The notes beneath the pieces are model-generated. The model searched no databases, was not told where the DNA came from, and worked only from the letters and a program-made list of their open reading frames with translations. Both the position numbers and the translations under genes were made by a program. Source: Eubacteriaceae bacterium (lineage in GTDB: Bacteria > Bacillota > Clostridia > Eubacteriales > Eubacteriaceae). Taken from it: a stretch of 64,000 nt of DNA. The stretch's first letter is position 1; every line of letters starts with the position of its first letter. Positions 45,087-53,158 of this stretch are shown piece by piece. Location of the stretch: contig JASGLP010000007.1 in the NCBI GenBank assembly GCA_030156895.1, positions 1 to 64,000 on the forward strand, written 5' to 3'.

Positions 45087-45332
45087 ATGGCAGTTAAAAT
45101 TAGATTAAAAAGAATGGGTAAAAAGAAAAAACCTTTTTATAGAATCGTAGTTGCTGATTCACGTGCACCTCGTGATGGAAAATTCATTGAGGAAATTGGT
45201 TATTACAACCCATGTGTTGAACCAATTGTTGTTAAAGTAGACGAAGAAAAAGCAAAAACATGGTTAGCAAATGGTGCTAAACCGACCGATACTGTAAAAT
45301 ATTTACTGAAAAAAGAAAGCGTTATCGAGTAG
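45087..45332 (+). CDS. rpsP: Ribosomal protein bS16
   Basis: 81 residues. [20 protein letters not shown] and [21 protein letters not shown] are textbook bS16. Binds 16S rRNA early in assembly. ATG after GAAAGGGGGAAAG. khpA follows 15 bases later. Confidence 0.98.
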   Translation: MAVKIRLKRMGKKKKPFYRIVVADSRAPRDGKFIEEIGYYNPCVEPIVVKVDEEKAKTWLANGAKPTDTVKYLLKKESVIE

Positions 45333-45347
45333 GAACAGGAGGTTATG

Positions 45348-45578
45348 ATGAAAGAACTTGTTGAAATTATTGCAAAGTCTCTAGTTGATCACCCTGACGA
45401 AGTCTCTGTGACAGAAGTTGAGGGCGAGCAGTCGATTATTCTTGAACTCAAAGTCGCAAATGATGATATGGGCAAGGTGATTGGAAAACAGGGGCGTATT
45501 GCCAAAGCAATTCGGACCGTCATTAAAGCCGCCGCCACAAAAGAAGATAAACGTGTCATGCTGGAGATTATTCAGTAA
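45348..45578 (+). CDS. khpA: KH-domain RNA-binding protein KhpA
   Basis: 76 residues, a single KH domain with the [16 protein letters not shown] loop (GxxG) near 47. KhpA pairs with KhpB and binds RNA in many Gram-positive bacteria. Two ATGs are in frame; I chose 45348, six bases after AGGAGG. Its place between rpsP and rimM is conserved. A terminator-like hairpin follows. Confidence 0.95.
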   Translation: MKELVEIIAKSLVDHPDEVSVTEVEGEQSIILELKVANDDMGKVIGKQGRIAKAIRTVIKAAATKEDKRVMLEIIQ

Positions 45579-45587
45579 CTAAGACAT

Positions 45588-45612
45588 GGGCTGTGCAAAC
45601 AGCTCTTTTTTT
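45588..45612 (+). terminator. Terminator/attenuator between khpA and rimM
   Basis: Stem GGGCTGT (45588-45594) with ACAGCTC (45599-45605; one G-U pair), then seven T. Likely leaky, since rimM-trmD continue without a clear promoter. Confidence 0.7.
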
Positions 45613-45644
45613 AATGGTTCAACAAGGTTTTCAAGGAGTTGAAG

Positions 45645-46154
45645 ATGAAAAAAGAAACAATGATTATTGGTCGTGTTGCCGGTGTTCATGGAATAAAAGG
45701 CGAAGTCAAGGTACAGCCCTTAACTGATGATTCCCAGCGTTTTTTTGACTTGCATGAAATAATATTAGAAAGCCCAAAAGAAAATAAAAATGTTATGATT
45801 ACAGCATGCAGAATCCATAAAAATTCAGTATTATTGCAATTAGATGGAATAAAGACGCGAAATGAAGCTGAGGCACTAATTGGAATGAGCCTTTTGATCG
45901 ACCGTGACCAGGCCGTTTCCTTGAATGATGATGAGTATTTTGTCGAAGATTTAAAAGGAATGGCGGTTTATAATCAGCAAGTCTTGTTAGGTGAACTGAT
46001 CGATATTTTGCAGACTGGCGGTGTTGATGTTTATATGATCAAAGGGGAAAACAGAGAATACTGTGTGCCAGCGAGAAAAATATATTTTAAGCAATTTGAT
46101 TTTGAAAACAACCGCATTGAAGCTGACATTCCACAGGATATTCTGGAACTATGA
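45645..46154 (+). CDS. rimM: 16S rRNA maturation protein RimM
   Basis: 169 residues. N-terminal beta-barrel begins IIGRVAGVHGIKGEVKVQPL, and the C-terminal PRC-barrel contains EYFVEDLKGMAVYN near 104 and EYCVPARKIYFKQFDF near 140. It helps assemble the 30S head with bS19. ATG 45645 follows AAGGAG; the TTG six bases upstream is too close. It overlaps trmD by 4 bases (ATGA). Confidence 0.95.
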   Translation: MKKETMIIGRVAGVHGIKGEVKVQPLTDDSQRFFDLHEIILESPKENKNVMITACRIHKNSVLLQLDGIKTRNEAEALIGMSLLIDRDQAVSLNDDEYFVEDLKGMAVYNQQVLLGELIDILQTGGVDVYMIKGENREYCVPARKIYFKQFDFENNRIEADIPQDILEL

Positions 46155-46846
46155 AATATTATTTTTTAACGCTTTTCCCGGAAATTTTTGATACTTACTT
46201 TGAGTCAGGAATGATGAAGAAGGCTAAAGAAAAAGGTATTATAGAGGTAGAAGTCATTAATATCCGCGATTTTTCCGGTAATAAGCATTTAAAAGTCGAT
46301 GATAGCCCTTATGGTGGTGGCGCTGGGATGGTGATGGCTGCGCCACCAATTGTTGCTGCCTTAAAAAGTATTATTGAATATGAAAAAATACCGGTAATAT
46401 TTCCAACCCCCAGTGGTATTCCTTTTCATCAACAGGATAGCCAGATGCTTTCACGATATGAGGCTTTAATCTTTATATGTGGACACTACGAAGGGATCGA
46501 TCAGCGAGTGATTGATGGCTATGTTAATTATCAATATTCAATGGGAGATTATATATTAACGGGTGGAGAACTGCCGGCAGTCACGATAGCGGACGCGACT
46601 GCAAGACACCTCGATGGTTTTTTGGGTAACTGTGAGAGTCTTGATGAAGAGTCGTTTGAATCTGATTTATTGGAGTATCCACAATATACAAAACCTCGCC
46701 AGTTTGAAGGGATTGATGTACCTGAGATTTTACTTTCGGGTCACCATGCGCAAATTAAAAAATGGCGGCATGAACAATCTCTTGAAAAGACAAAAAAAAT
46801 GAGACCGGATCTGTACCAAAGATATAAAAATTTAAAAAAAGCTTGA
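46151..46846 (+). CDS. trmD: tRNA (guanine-N1)-methyltransferase TrmD
   Basis: 231 residues. It opens KYYFLTLFPEIFDTYFESGM, contains VDDSPYGGGAGMVMAAPPI near 51 and the trefoil-knot SAM site ICGHYEGIDQRV ... SMGDYILTGGELPA near 110-145. It methylates G37 in tRNAs to prevent frameshifting. Start ATG overlaps the rimM stop. The rplS promoter begins in its last codons. Confidence 0.97.
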   Translation: MKYYFLTLFPEIFDTYFESGMMKKAKEKGIIEVEVINIRDFSGNKHLKVDDSPYGGGAGMVMAAPPIVAALKSIIEYEKIPVIFPTPSGIPFHQQDSQMLSRYEALIFICGHYEGIDQRVIDGYVNYQYSMGDYILTGGELPAVTIADATARHLDGFLGNCESLDEESFESDLLEYPQYTKPRQFEGIDVPEILLSGHHAQIKKWRHEQSLEKTKKMRPDLYQRYKNLKKA

Positions 46847-46871
46847 TAAATGAGCTGCTTGTGTGTATAAT
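46843..46871 (+). promoter_or_regulatory. Promoter for rplS
   Basis: TTGATA (46843-46848), 17-base spacer, TATAAT (46866-46871). Gives rplS its own transcript with a leader of about 70 bases. Confidence 0.8.
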
Positions 46872-46947
46872 TTATTAGTATGTTAAAAAGAGATGTTCCA
46901 ATGTACAATCGTATAAGAACGTTGAAAATCAGTTGAAGGAGATACAA

Positions 46948-47292
46948 ATGGATATCATTAAAAAAATTGAACAGCAGAACTTGAAAGCTGAATTACCACA
47001 GTTTAGCGTTGGTGATACAGTAAAAGTTCATGTAAAAATTGTTGAAGGTAAAAATGAACGAATTCAGATTTTTGAAGGCGTTGTTTTGAAAAAACAAAAT
47101 GGTGGTATTGGACAGACTTTCACGGTCAGAAAAATTTCATATGGTGTTGGCGTTGAAAGAACATTCCTGATGAATTCGCCAAAAGTCGAAAAAGTCGATA
47201 TTGTAAGACGTGGTAAGGTAAGACGTGCTAAACTGAATTATCTACGAGATCGTGTTGGTAAAGCGGCTAAGGTTAAAGAAAAACGATCGTAA
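46948..47292 (+). CDS. rplS: Ribosomal protein bL19
   Basis: 114 residues. Characteristic segments are [35 protein letters not shown] and [17 protein letters not shown]; the end [20 protein letters not shown] is typical. Located at the 30S-50S interface. ATG 46948 follows GAAGGAGATAC. Followed by a terminator. Confidence 0.98.
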   Translation: MDIIKKIEQQNLKAELPQFSVGDTVKVHVKIVEGKNERIQIFEGVVLKKQNGGIGQTFTVRKISYGVGVERTFLMNSPKVEKVDIVRRGKVRRAKLNYLRDRVGKAAKVKEKRS

Positions 47293-47296
47293 TTCC

Positions 47297-47320
47297 AGAG
47301 GCTGTAAAGCCTCTTTTTTT
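47297..47320 (+). terminator. Intrinsic terminator after rplS
   Basis: Stem AGAGGCT (47297-47303), loop GTAA, AGCCTCT (47308-47314), then seven T. Confidence 0.9.
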
Positions 47321-47350
47321 GACTAAGATACTCTCTGAAAGGTGATATCA

Positions 47351-47875
47351 ATGAGTGAAGAAAAAAGCAGTAAAATGGAAATAAAAGAATGGGTGCAGTC
47401 GGCACTGATTGCCGTAATTTTGGCATTTATCATCAAAATGTTTTTATTCGATTTTGTGATGGTTCAGGGAAGTTCAATGTTTCCGACCCTGGAAGAAGGG
47501 GATCGTCTGATCGTCAACAAAATTGGTTACCTGATTGGAGAACCGGATTACGGTGATATTGTGATCTTAAGTTATACAGACAGTATTGAGTATGTCAAAA
47601 GAGTGATTGCCAAGGGTGGTGATACCATAGCAATCAAGGATATGGTGGTATATCTAAATGGTGAACCATTGGATGAAGATTATATTAACACCGATCCTTA
47701 CGAGGATTTTGCTGAAGTAACAGTTCCCGAAGGCAAATATTTCGTAATGGGTGATAACCGTGCCAATAGCTCAGACAGCCGTTATCAATCATTAGGCTTT
47801 GTTGATGAAGATGATATTGATGGAAAAGTGTTTTTCAGGCTCTGGCCCTTTAATAAGATAGGTTTTGTAGAATGA
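47351..47875 (+). CDS. lepB: Signal peptidase I
   Basis: 174 residues. One N-terminal membrane helix (about 15-35), then the catalytic serine in VQGSSMFPTLEEGDRLIVNK near 38 and the catalytic lysine in YVKRVIAKGGD near 79; box E is FVMGDNRANSSDSRYQS near 132. It removes signal peptides from secreted proteins. Start 47351 after AAAGGTGATATCA; overlaps rbgA by 4 bases. Confidence 0.95.
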   Translation: MSEEKSSKMEIKEWVQSALIAVILAFIIKMFLFDFVMVQGSSMFPTLEEGDRLIVNKIGYLIGEPDYGDIVILSYTDSIEYVKRVIAKGGDTIAIKDMVVYLNGEPLDEDYINTDPYEDFAEVTVPEGKYFVMGDNRANSSDSRYQSLGFVDEDDIDGKVFFRLWPFNKIGFVE

Positions 47876-48711
47876 CAGAGAATAATATTGAAATGATTCA
47901 ATGGTATCCTGGCCATATGGCTAAGGCTAATCGTGAAATCAGAGAAAAACTGAAATTAATCGACCTTGTCATTGAAATTGTTGATGCGCGCTTGCCGCAA
48001 TCCAGCAAAAATCCGGATATTTTACAGTATACGGCTAATAAAAAGCATCTTTTGCTTTTAAATAAATCAGATCTGGCTGATCCTGAGACAAGTGAAAAAT
48101 GGCTGGCTTACTTTACAGAACAGAAAATGGCTGATGCCGTGATGCTCTATGATGCTTTTGATCGTAACCAGAAGACCCTTCTGATAAAAAGGATTCATGC
48201 GCTAAATTCCAAAAACAAGCCAATTGTAAAGTGTCTGATTTGTGGAATCCCTAATGTTGGTAAATCAACAGTCATCAATAGTCTGATTGGTAAAAAGAAA
48301 ACCCAGATTGGCAATAAGCCTGGGGTTACTAAAGGCCAACAGTGGCTAAAAACCGATGAGAATATTCTCTTATTGGATACACCGGGTATTTTGTGGCCTA
48401 AATTTGAAGATCCAATGGTTGGCATTCACTTGGCCTGGCTGGGCTCAATTAAAGACACAATTTATGAAAAGCAGAACCTGGCTGCAGATCTGCTTAAATA
48501 TCTTGTAAAATATTATCCAGAGCAGATTGAAGTGCTTTATAAAATATCATTGAGTCAACAACCTTTATATGAAGTTTTTGATGCAATTTCGAAAAGTCGG
48601 GGATTTTTGCTTAAAGGTGGCGAGTATGACTATGAGCGAACCTGTAATCAGATTCTAAATGATTTTAAAAATGGAAAAATTGGCAGAATTACATTAGAAC
48701 AACCGGTATAA
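47872..48711 (+). CDS. rbgA: Ribosome biogenesis GTPase RbgA (YlqF)
   Basis: 279 residues. A circularly permuted GTPase: IQWYPGHMAKANREI near 9, G4 LLNKSDLAD near 62 precedes G1 CGIPNVGKSTVIN near 124, then G2 GNKPGVTKGQQW and G3 LLDTPGIL. The C-terminal ANTAR-like domain follows. It acts late in 50S assembly in Bacillus. Gene order lepB-rbgA-rnhB-yraN is standard in Firmicutes. It starts within the lepB stop codon. Confidence 0.96.
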   Translation: MTENNIEMIQWYPGHMAKANREIREKLKLIDLVIEIVDARLPQSSKNPDILQYTANKKHLLLLNKSDLADPETSEKWLAYFTEQKMADAVMLYDAFDRNQKTLLIKRIHALNSKNKPIVKCLICGIPNVGKSTVINSLIGKKKTQIGNKPGVTKGQQWLKTDENILLLDTPGILWPKFEDPMVGIHLAWLGSIKDTIYEKQNLAADLLKYLVKYYPEQIEVLYKISLSQQPLYEVFDAISKSRGFLLKGGEYDYERTCNQILNDFKNGKIGRITLEQPV

Positions 48712-48769
48712 AATTGGCGAAGACACAAAATTGTTTCTTCGCTTTTTTCATACCATAATAGGAGAGGAT

Positions 48770-49540
48770 ATGGATTTTACAAATCAGACTGTCAGTCAGA
48801 TTAAGAAAATTATTGATAATGCACCGATTGACGATTATCTAAAGATTAGTAGCGTATTGTTAGACGATTCAAGGGAGTCGGTCAAAAAAATTGGGGCAAG
48901 CCTTTCTAAAAAAAAGGAAAAATACGATAAAGAATTAAAACGAATTCGGCAACTAAAAGAGCAGGAAATTTTTCACCATAAAGAAGGCCATAAAAGGATA
49001 GCTGGGATAGATGAAGTTGGTAGAGGACCATTGGCCGGACCGGTGGTGACTTGCGCGATTATTATGCCCATCGAATCAGAAATTATGTTTGTTAATGATT
49101 CTAAGCTTTTGAGCAAAAAAAGGCGTGAAGATTTAAATCAGCAAATTTTAGCAGAATGTCTGGATTATCAAATTGGAATGATGTCACCAGAAGTTATTGA
49201 CAGAATCAATATTTTGAACGCCACAAAGAAAGCAATGAGTCAGGCTGTTGAAAATTTGAAGTTAAAGCCGGATCTCTTACTCTTAGATGCTGTAACCCTT
49301 GATATGGACATTCCTCAGAAGGGGATTATAAAAGGTGATGCCTCAGTATACGCAATTGCCTGCGCCAGCATCGTGGCAAAAGTATTCAGAGATCAAATGA
49401 TGTCAGAAATCCATAAAGACTATCCCGAGTATGGCTTTGAACAGAATATGGGGTACGGAACTGCTCAACATATTGATGCAATCAAAAAATTTGGTCCAAC
49501 ACCCTATCATCGGCAATCGTTTATCAAAAATTTTCTTTAA
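48770..49540 (+). CDS. rnhB: Ribonuclease HII
   Basis: 256 residues. The catalytic core begins IAGIDEVGRGPLAGPVVTCA near 77 (first Asp and Glu); DAVTLDMDIPQKGIIKGDAS near 176 and the conserved ASIVAKVFRD follow. The N-terminal ~75-residue helical extension is the usual Firmicute form. It removes RNA primers and single ribonucleotides from DNA. ATG 48770 follows AGGAGAGG. Confidence 0.96.
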   Translation: MDFTNQTVSQIKKIIDNAPIDDYLKISSVLLDDSRESVKKIGASLSKKKEKYDKELKRIRQLKEQEIFHHKEGHKRIAGIDEVGRGPLAGPVVTCAIIMPIESEIMFVNDSKLLSKKRREDLNQQILAECLDYQIGMMSPEVIDRINILNATKKAMSQAVENLKLKPDLLLLDAVTLDMDIPQKGIIKGDASVYAIACASIVAKVFRDQMMSEIHKDYPEYGFEQNMGYGTAQHIDAIKKFGPTPYHRQSFIKNFL

Positions 49541-49552
49541 AGGGATAAAAGC

Positions 49553-49915
49553 ATGAAGACCTATAATCGAAAAAAGGGAAACCAGGGAGAATTAATAGCA
49601 GAAGTATTTCTCAAAAATCAAGGCTATAGGATCAGGGATAAAAATTATTTCAAAAAGTCGGGCGAGATTGATTTGATCGTGGAAAAGGGCCAGTATATTA
49701 TTTTTGTTGAGGTGAAATTCCGAAACAATTTGGATTACGGCTACCCTCGGGAAGCTGTTACTGTAAGCAAACAAAAAAAGATCCTAAAAACGGCATTATG
49801 GTACATTAAAGAGAAAAGACTTGATCAGTTTGGTTTTCGCTTTGATGTGATAGAGATTTATTTCGAGAATGGGCAGCAGCGAATCAATCATCTGGAAAAT
49901 GCTTTTTCATATTAA
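49553..49915 (+). CDS. yraN: UPF0102 family endonuclease-like protein YraN
   Basis: 120 residues. GEIDLIVEKGQYIIFVEVKF is the catalytic-type motif of the PD-(D/E)xK nuclease fold shared by this family, preceded by GNQGELIAEVFLKNQGYRI. Biological role unsettled. Starts 12 bases after rnhB and ends at a long hairpin. Confidence 0.92.
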   Translation: MKTYNRKKGNQGELIAEVFLKNQGYRIRDKNYFKKSGEIDLIVEKGQYIIFVEVKFRNNLDYGYPREAVTVSKQKKILKTALWYIKEKRLDQFGFRFDVIEIYFENGQQRINHLENAFSY

Positions 49916-49917
49916 AA

Positions 49918-49984
49918 AAAACCAGTTATTTCATGCCTGCATTTGACATCGTTGTCAATTGTGCCATGAAAAACTGGTTTAAAA
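49918..49984. terminator. Long branched hairpin between convergent genes
   Basis: AAACCAGTT-ATTTCATG at the left pairs with CATGAAA-AACTGGTTT at the right with one extra base; an inner TTGACA/TGTCAA stem continues. A-tract and T-tract flanks fit a bidirectional terminator, though the stem is unusually long (about 25 pairs). Confidence 0.75.
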
Positions 49985-49988
49985 ATGA

Positions 49989-50309
49989 TTATTGTCCGTC
50001 ATCAACCGAGATCAGATAAACGCGGTTTGAATATGTTCCCTTGTTTTCTTTGTTTTGAAGTTTCAGATAGTCGATGTGTAAAGGTTCGTAATCATAAGTT
50101 TCAACGATAGCATTTAAGAGTTCATAAATATCCGACAATTCATCCTCTGAAGGTTTGTTTGAAAAAATCTGAGCTTTCTCAATAAGTTTTTCTTTAAGAG
50201 CATCCTTGATTTCAGAATCACCCAGAACCTTATACTCACAGGTGCGGCCACTGTCTTTGATAATTTGCGGAATTTTATCCCTGACCAGCTTATTGTATTC
50301 TACTTTCAT
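49989..50309 (-). CDS. Phosphoribosyl-ATP pyrophosphohydrolase-like (MazG-type) protein
   Basis: 106 residues. VEYNKLVRDKIPQIIKDSG and the helix-rich LKEKLIEKAQIF region are typical of short all-alpha NTP pyrophosphohydrolases of the COG4997 type often found next to phage or housekeeping genes. The usual E-x-x-E metal motif is only partly visible (EDELSDIYELLNAIVE). I chose ATG 50309, which lies 7 bases after GAGGTG on the minus strand; the ATG six bases upstream overlaps that site. Stand-alone, convergent with yraN. Substrate unknown. Confidence 0.7.
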   Translation of the reverse strand: MKVEYNKLVRDKIPQIIKDSGRTCEYKVLGDSEIKDALKEKLIEKAQIFSNKPSEDELSDIYELLNAIVETYDYEPLHIDYLKLQNKENKGTYSNRVYLISVDDGQ

Positions 50310-50416
50310 TTTCATCACCTCTTGTTGTTTATGCCCTAATTTTAGAGAATTAAACATAAAGAAACCTTAAAAAAAGTAGCATAATAAAATGCAATATAAT
50401 TTTAATGCCAAAGGTC

Positions 50417-50445
50417 TGGATTTTTAAGATTATTTAGGATATAAT
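50417..50445 (+). promoter_or_regulatory. Possible promoter of the ABC-F gene
   Basis: TATAAT at 50440-50445, with a poor -35 (TGGATT at 50417-50422) 17 bases upstream. Transcription would begin near 50452, at the base of the hairpin described next. Confidence 0.5.
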
Positions 50446-50452
50446 TTAACTT

Positions 50453-50497
50453 AGAAAGGGTTCTTTACCAGCCATACTGATAAAGGCCTTTCTTTTA
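50453..50497 (+). promoter_or_regulatory. Leader hairpin of the ABC-F gene, candidate attenuator
   Basis: AGAAAGG (50453-50459) pairs with CCTTTCT (50487-50493); inside, CTTTA (50463-50467) pairs with TAAAG (50481-50485). A short TTTT-A follows. It sits right at the predicted 5' end, where a terminator-like fold could control read-through. Confidence 0.45.
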
Positions 50498-50520
50498 TGT
50501 TTAAGTAACGGAGGAATTTA

Positions 50521-52125
50521 ATGATCACAGTATCAGATTTAAGTCTTAATTTTAGTGGAACGAATTTATTTTCTAATGTCAATATAAAATTCACGCCAGG
50601 TAATTGTTATGGTGTTATTGGGGCAAATGGCGCCGGTAAATCAACTTTTTTAAAAATATTATCGGGAGAATTGGAACCCACTACTGGAAGCGTAAGCTTC
50701 CCGCAGCATTTGCGAATGTCTGTGCTAAAGCAGGATCACTACGCTTATGATGATTATACAGTGCTTGAAGCCATTATTATGGGCAACCAGCATTTATATG
50801 AAGTGATGAAGGAAAAAGATGCGATTTATATGAAAGCGGATTTTTCCGATGAAGATGGCATCAGAGCTGGGGAATTGGAAGGCGAATTTGCAGAAATGGG
50901 GGGCTGGGAAGCCGAATCGGACGCGTCTCGGATGCTCCAGGGATTGGGACTTGATAAAGAAATTATCGACTTGCCAATGAGTAGCTTAAATGGTAACGAC
51001 AAAGTGAAAGTATTACTGGCGCAAGCCCTGTTTGGCAAACCTGAAATTCTTTTGCTGGATGAACCGACAAACCATTTGGATATTCAGGCAGTTGACTGGC
51101 TGGAAGAATTTCTGATGGATTATGAAGGTACGGTCATCGTCGTATCACATGACCGCTATTTCTTAAATGATGTATGTACCCATATTGTGGATATCGATTT
51201 TGGAAAAATAAAAGTCTATGTTGGTAATTATGACTTCTGGTACGAATCTAGTCAGTTGGTACAGCGGATGATTAAAGATCAGAACAAAAAAAATGAAGAC
51301 AAGATTAAGGAGTTGCAAAATTTTATTGCTCGTTTCTCGGCAAATAAATCAAAATCTAAGCAGGCAACTTCAAGAAAGAAATTAATCGATAAGTTAAGTG
51401 TTGAGGAAATGCCGGCCTCTTCACGTAAATATCCCTGGGTTGGTTTTAATATTGATCGGGAACCAGGAAAAGAAATCCTTTTTGTCGAAGGGCTGTCAAA
51501 GACTATCGATGGTGTTAAAGTACTTAATAATGTCAGTTTTAGAGTAAATAGGGGTGATAAGATCGCTTTCGTAGCTGACAATGAAATAGCCATGACAACT
51601 TTATTCAAAATTCTCATGGAGGAGATAGAACCAGATGAAGGGTCTTTTAAATGGGGCGTCAGCACCAGTCAATCATACTTTCCCAAAGACAATTCAGCAT
51701 ATTTTAATGGCTGTAGCCTAAATATTTGCCAATGGCTGCAGCAGTATACTGAAGAAATAACTGAAACCTATATCAGAGGATTTTTAGGCAGAATGTTATT
51801 TTCAGGGGATGATATTTATAAAGAAGTGCAGGTTTTATCGGGAGGCGAAAAAGTTCGTTGTATGCTGTCGCGGATGATGATGTTCGGCTCAAATGTGCTG
51901 GTAATGGATCAGCCCACCAATCATCTTGACCTGGAGTCGATCACCGCAGTCAATAATGGCCTGATTGATTTTAAAGGCATCATCCTTTTTGCCAGTCATG
52001 ATCATCAGTTTATGCAAACTGTGGCGAATCGAATCATTGAAATAAATGAAGAAGGTATAACTGATCGCTTGTCAACATACGATGAATTTATCGCCTTTAA
52101 GAAAGAACAATCTAATAAAAATTGA
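50521..52125 (+). CDS. ABC-F family ATPase (YkpA/YbiT-like), one degenerate ATP site
   Basis: 534 residues, two ABC domains and no membrane helices, like the ABC-F proteins that work on ribosomes. Domain 1 has a good Walker A (GANGAGKST) and Walker B (LLLDEPTNHLD), but its signature is LNGNDK at 156-161 instead of LSGGxK. Domain 2 has a good LSGGEK (439-444) but a Walker A of ADNEIAMTT, with Met358 where lysine is expected, and Walker B DQ (Asp463-Gln464) instead of DE. Thus one composite site is intact and the other degenerate. ATG after GGAGGAATTT. A resistance role is possible but not shown. Confidence 0.88.
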   Translation: MITVSDLSLNFSGTNLFSNVNIKFTPGNCYGVIGANGAGKSTFLKILSGELEPTTGSVSFPQHLRMSVLKQDHYAYDDYTVLEAIIMGNQHLYEVMKEKDAIYMKADFSDEDGIRAGELEGEFAEMGGWEAESDASRMLQGLGLDKEIIDLPMSSLNGNDKVKVLLAQALFGKPEILLLDEPTNHLDIQAVDWLEEFLMDYEGTVIVVSHDRYFLNDVCTHIVDIDFGKIKVYVGNYDFWYESSQLVQRMIKDQNKKNEDKIKELQNFIARFSANKSKSKQATSRKKLIDKLSVEEMPASSRKYPWVGFNIDREPGKEILFVEGLSKTIDGVKVLNNVSFRVNRGDKIAFVADNEIAMTTLFKILMEEIEPDEGSFKWGVSTSQSYFPKDNSAYFNGCSLNICQWLQQYTEEITETYIRGFLGRMLFSGDDIYKEVQVLSGGEKVRCMLSRMMMFGSNVLVMDQPTNHLDLESITAVNNGLIDFKGIILFASHDHQFMQTVANRIIEINEEGITDRLSTYDEFIAFKKEQSNKN

Positions 52126-52168
52126 GCATAGATAGAATAATTCATAACAAATTATAAGTAATATATTT

Positions 52169-52206
52169 ACCACCACAGATAAAATTTCATTTTCTGTGGT
52201 GGTTTT
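52169..52206 (+). terminator. Intrinsic terminator after ABC-F gene
   Basis: Stem ACCACCACAGA (from 52169) with TCTGTGGTGGT (from 52193), then T-run. Strong. Confidence 0.9.
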
Positions 52207-52315
52207 GTTTATTTATTAAAAAACCGTCCATAAATTGTAAAGAAACCTACTATGGTGTGGTGGATGCGGTAAAAGAAACAATGACTCTGATTACAGGAGC
52301 AGTTAGTGGGGGCAA

Positions 52316-53158
52316 ATGAAAAAGACGGAGAGCCAGCTTCTTAATAAAAATCGTGAATGGCTGATATCGGCACTTAAAAGTGCGGGAGATGCTATTATAA
52401 CTGCGGATTGTGAGGGGAAGATTGATTTTGTCAACCAGGAATCTGTTCGTATTCTTGATAAATCACATGAAGATTTAATTAATCAAAATATTTTTAGTGA
52501 AATGATTATATTTGATACAGATGACCAGGTGGTAGATTTATTTCCGGAATATGATGTCAATCGGATTTTCAGTTTGCCCAGAGGTGCCTATTTCTTAGAC
52601 AAGCAAGATAGACGTCATCATATATCAGCACGATGTTCCTTTCTGAAATCTGAAAAGAATGATTTCGTTGGTTATATTATTGTCTTTCGTGAAATAACTA
52701 GAATTGTTGAAAAAGAAAAACAAGTAGATCGACAACGCAACAAACTATTAAAAATATTCGATATCTTACCAAATGGAATGATCAGTCTGGACAAAACTGC
52801 TGGCATCATTGAAGTCAACCAGTCATTTATGAAAATATTTAATCTTAGCAAGAAGTCTGAGCAGGGAAGTCGGTTTGGAAATGTTATTAATTGTGTAAAT
52901 AGTGAAATTAATGGATGCGGTGAAACAGAGAATTGCATTAATTGTACTGCCAGAAAGGCTTTTTTGAAAATTGTCAGTTCAGAGGAAGCGATTAACGATC
53001 AAAGAGTAGAATTAAGAATCAAACGCTTTGGACGAATCAGAAAAGTCATACTTAATTTAAATCTTCTCAGACTGGAATTTAAAGATGATTTGGAGTATAT
53101 TGTAACATTAGAAGATATTTCCAGCCGAATAAAATATGAAGAAGACCTTAAAGAATAA
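52316..53158 (+). CDS. PAS-domain protein, probable N-terminal part of the following kinase
   Basis: 280 residues with two PAS domains (about 15-135 and 143-275), each ending in the usual 'I-V-x-x-x-D-I' plus helix (VFREITRIVEKEKQ and TLEDISSRIKYEEDLKE). The second PAS has a Cys-rich insertion (GCGETENCINCTARK), a pattern sometimes seen with metal or redox sensing. No output domain. It ends 23 bases inside the kinase gene, in a different frame. The kinase begins with a truncated PAS lacking its first ~50 residues, so a single ancestral gene that lost sequence at the junction is likely. Start ATG after GGGGGC. Confidence 0.65.
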   Translation: MKKTESQLLNKNREWLISALKSAGDAIITADCEGKIDFVNQESVRILDKSHEDLINQNIFSEMIIFDTDDQVVDLFPEYDVNRIFSLPRGAYFLDKQDRRHHISARCSFLKSEKNDFVGYIIVFREITRIVEKEKQVDRQRNKLLKIFDILPNGMISLDKTAGIIEVNQSFMKIFNLSKKSEQGSRFGNVINCVNSEINGCGETENCINCTARKAFLKIVSSEEAINDQRVELRIKRFGRIRKVILNLNLLRLEFKDDLEYIVTLEDISSRIKYEEDLKE

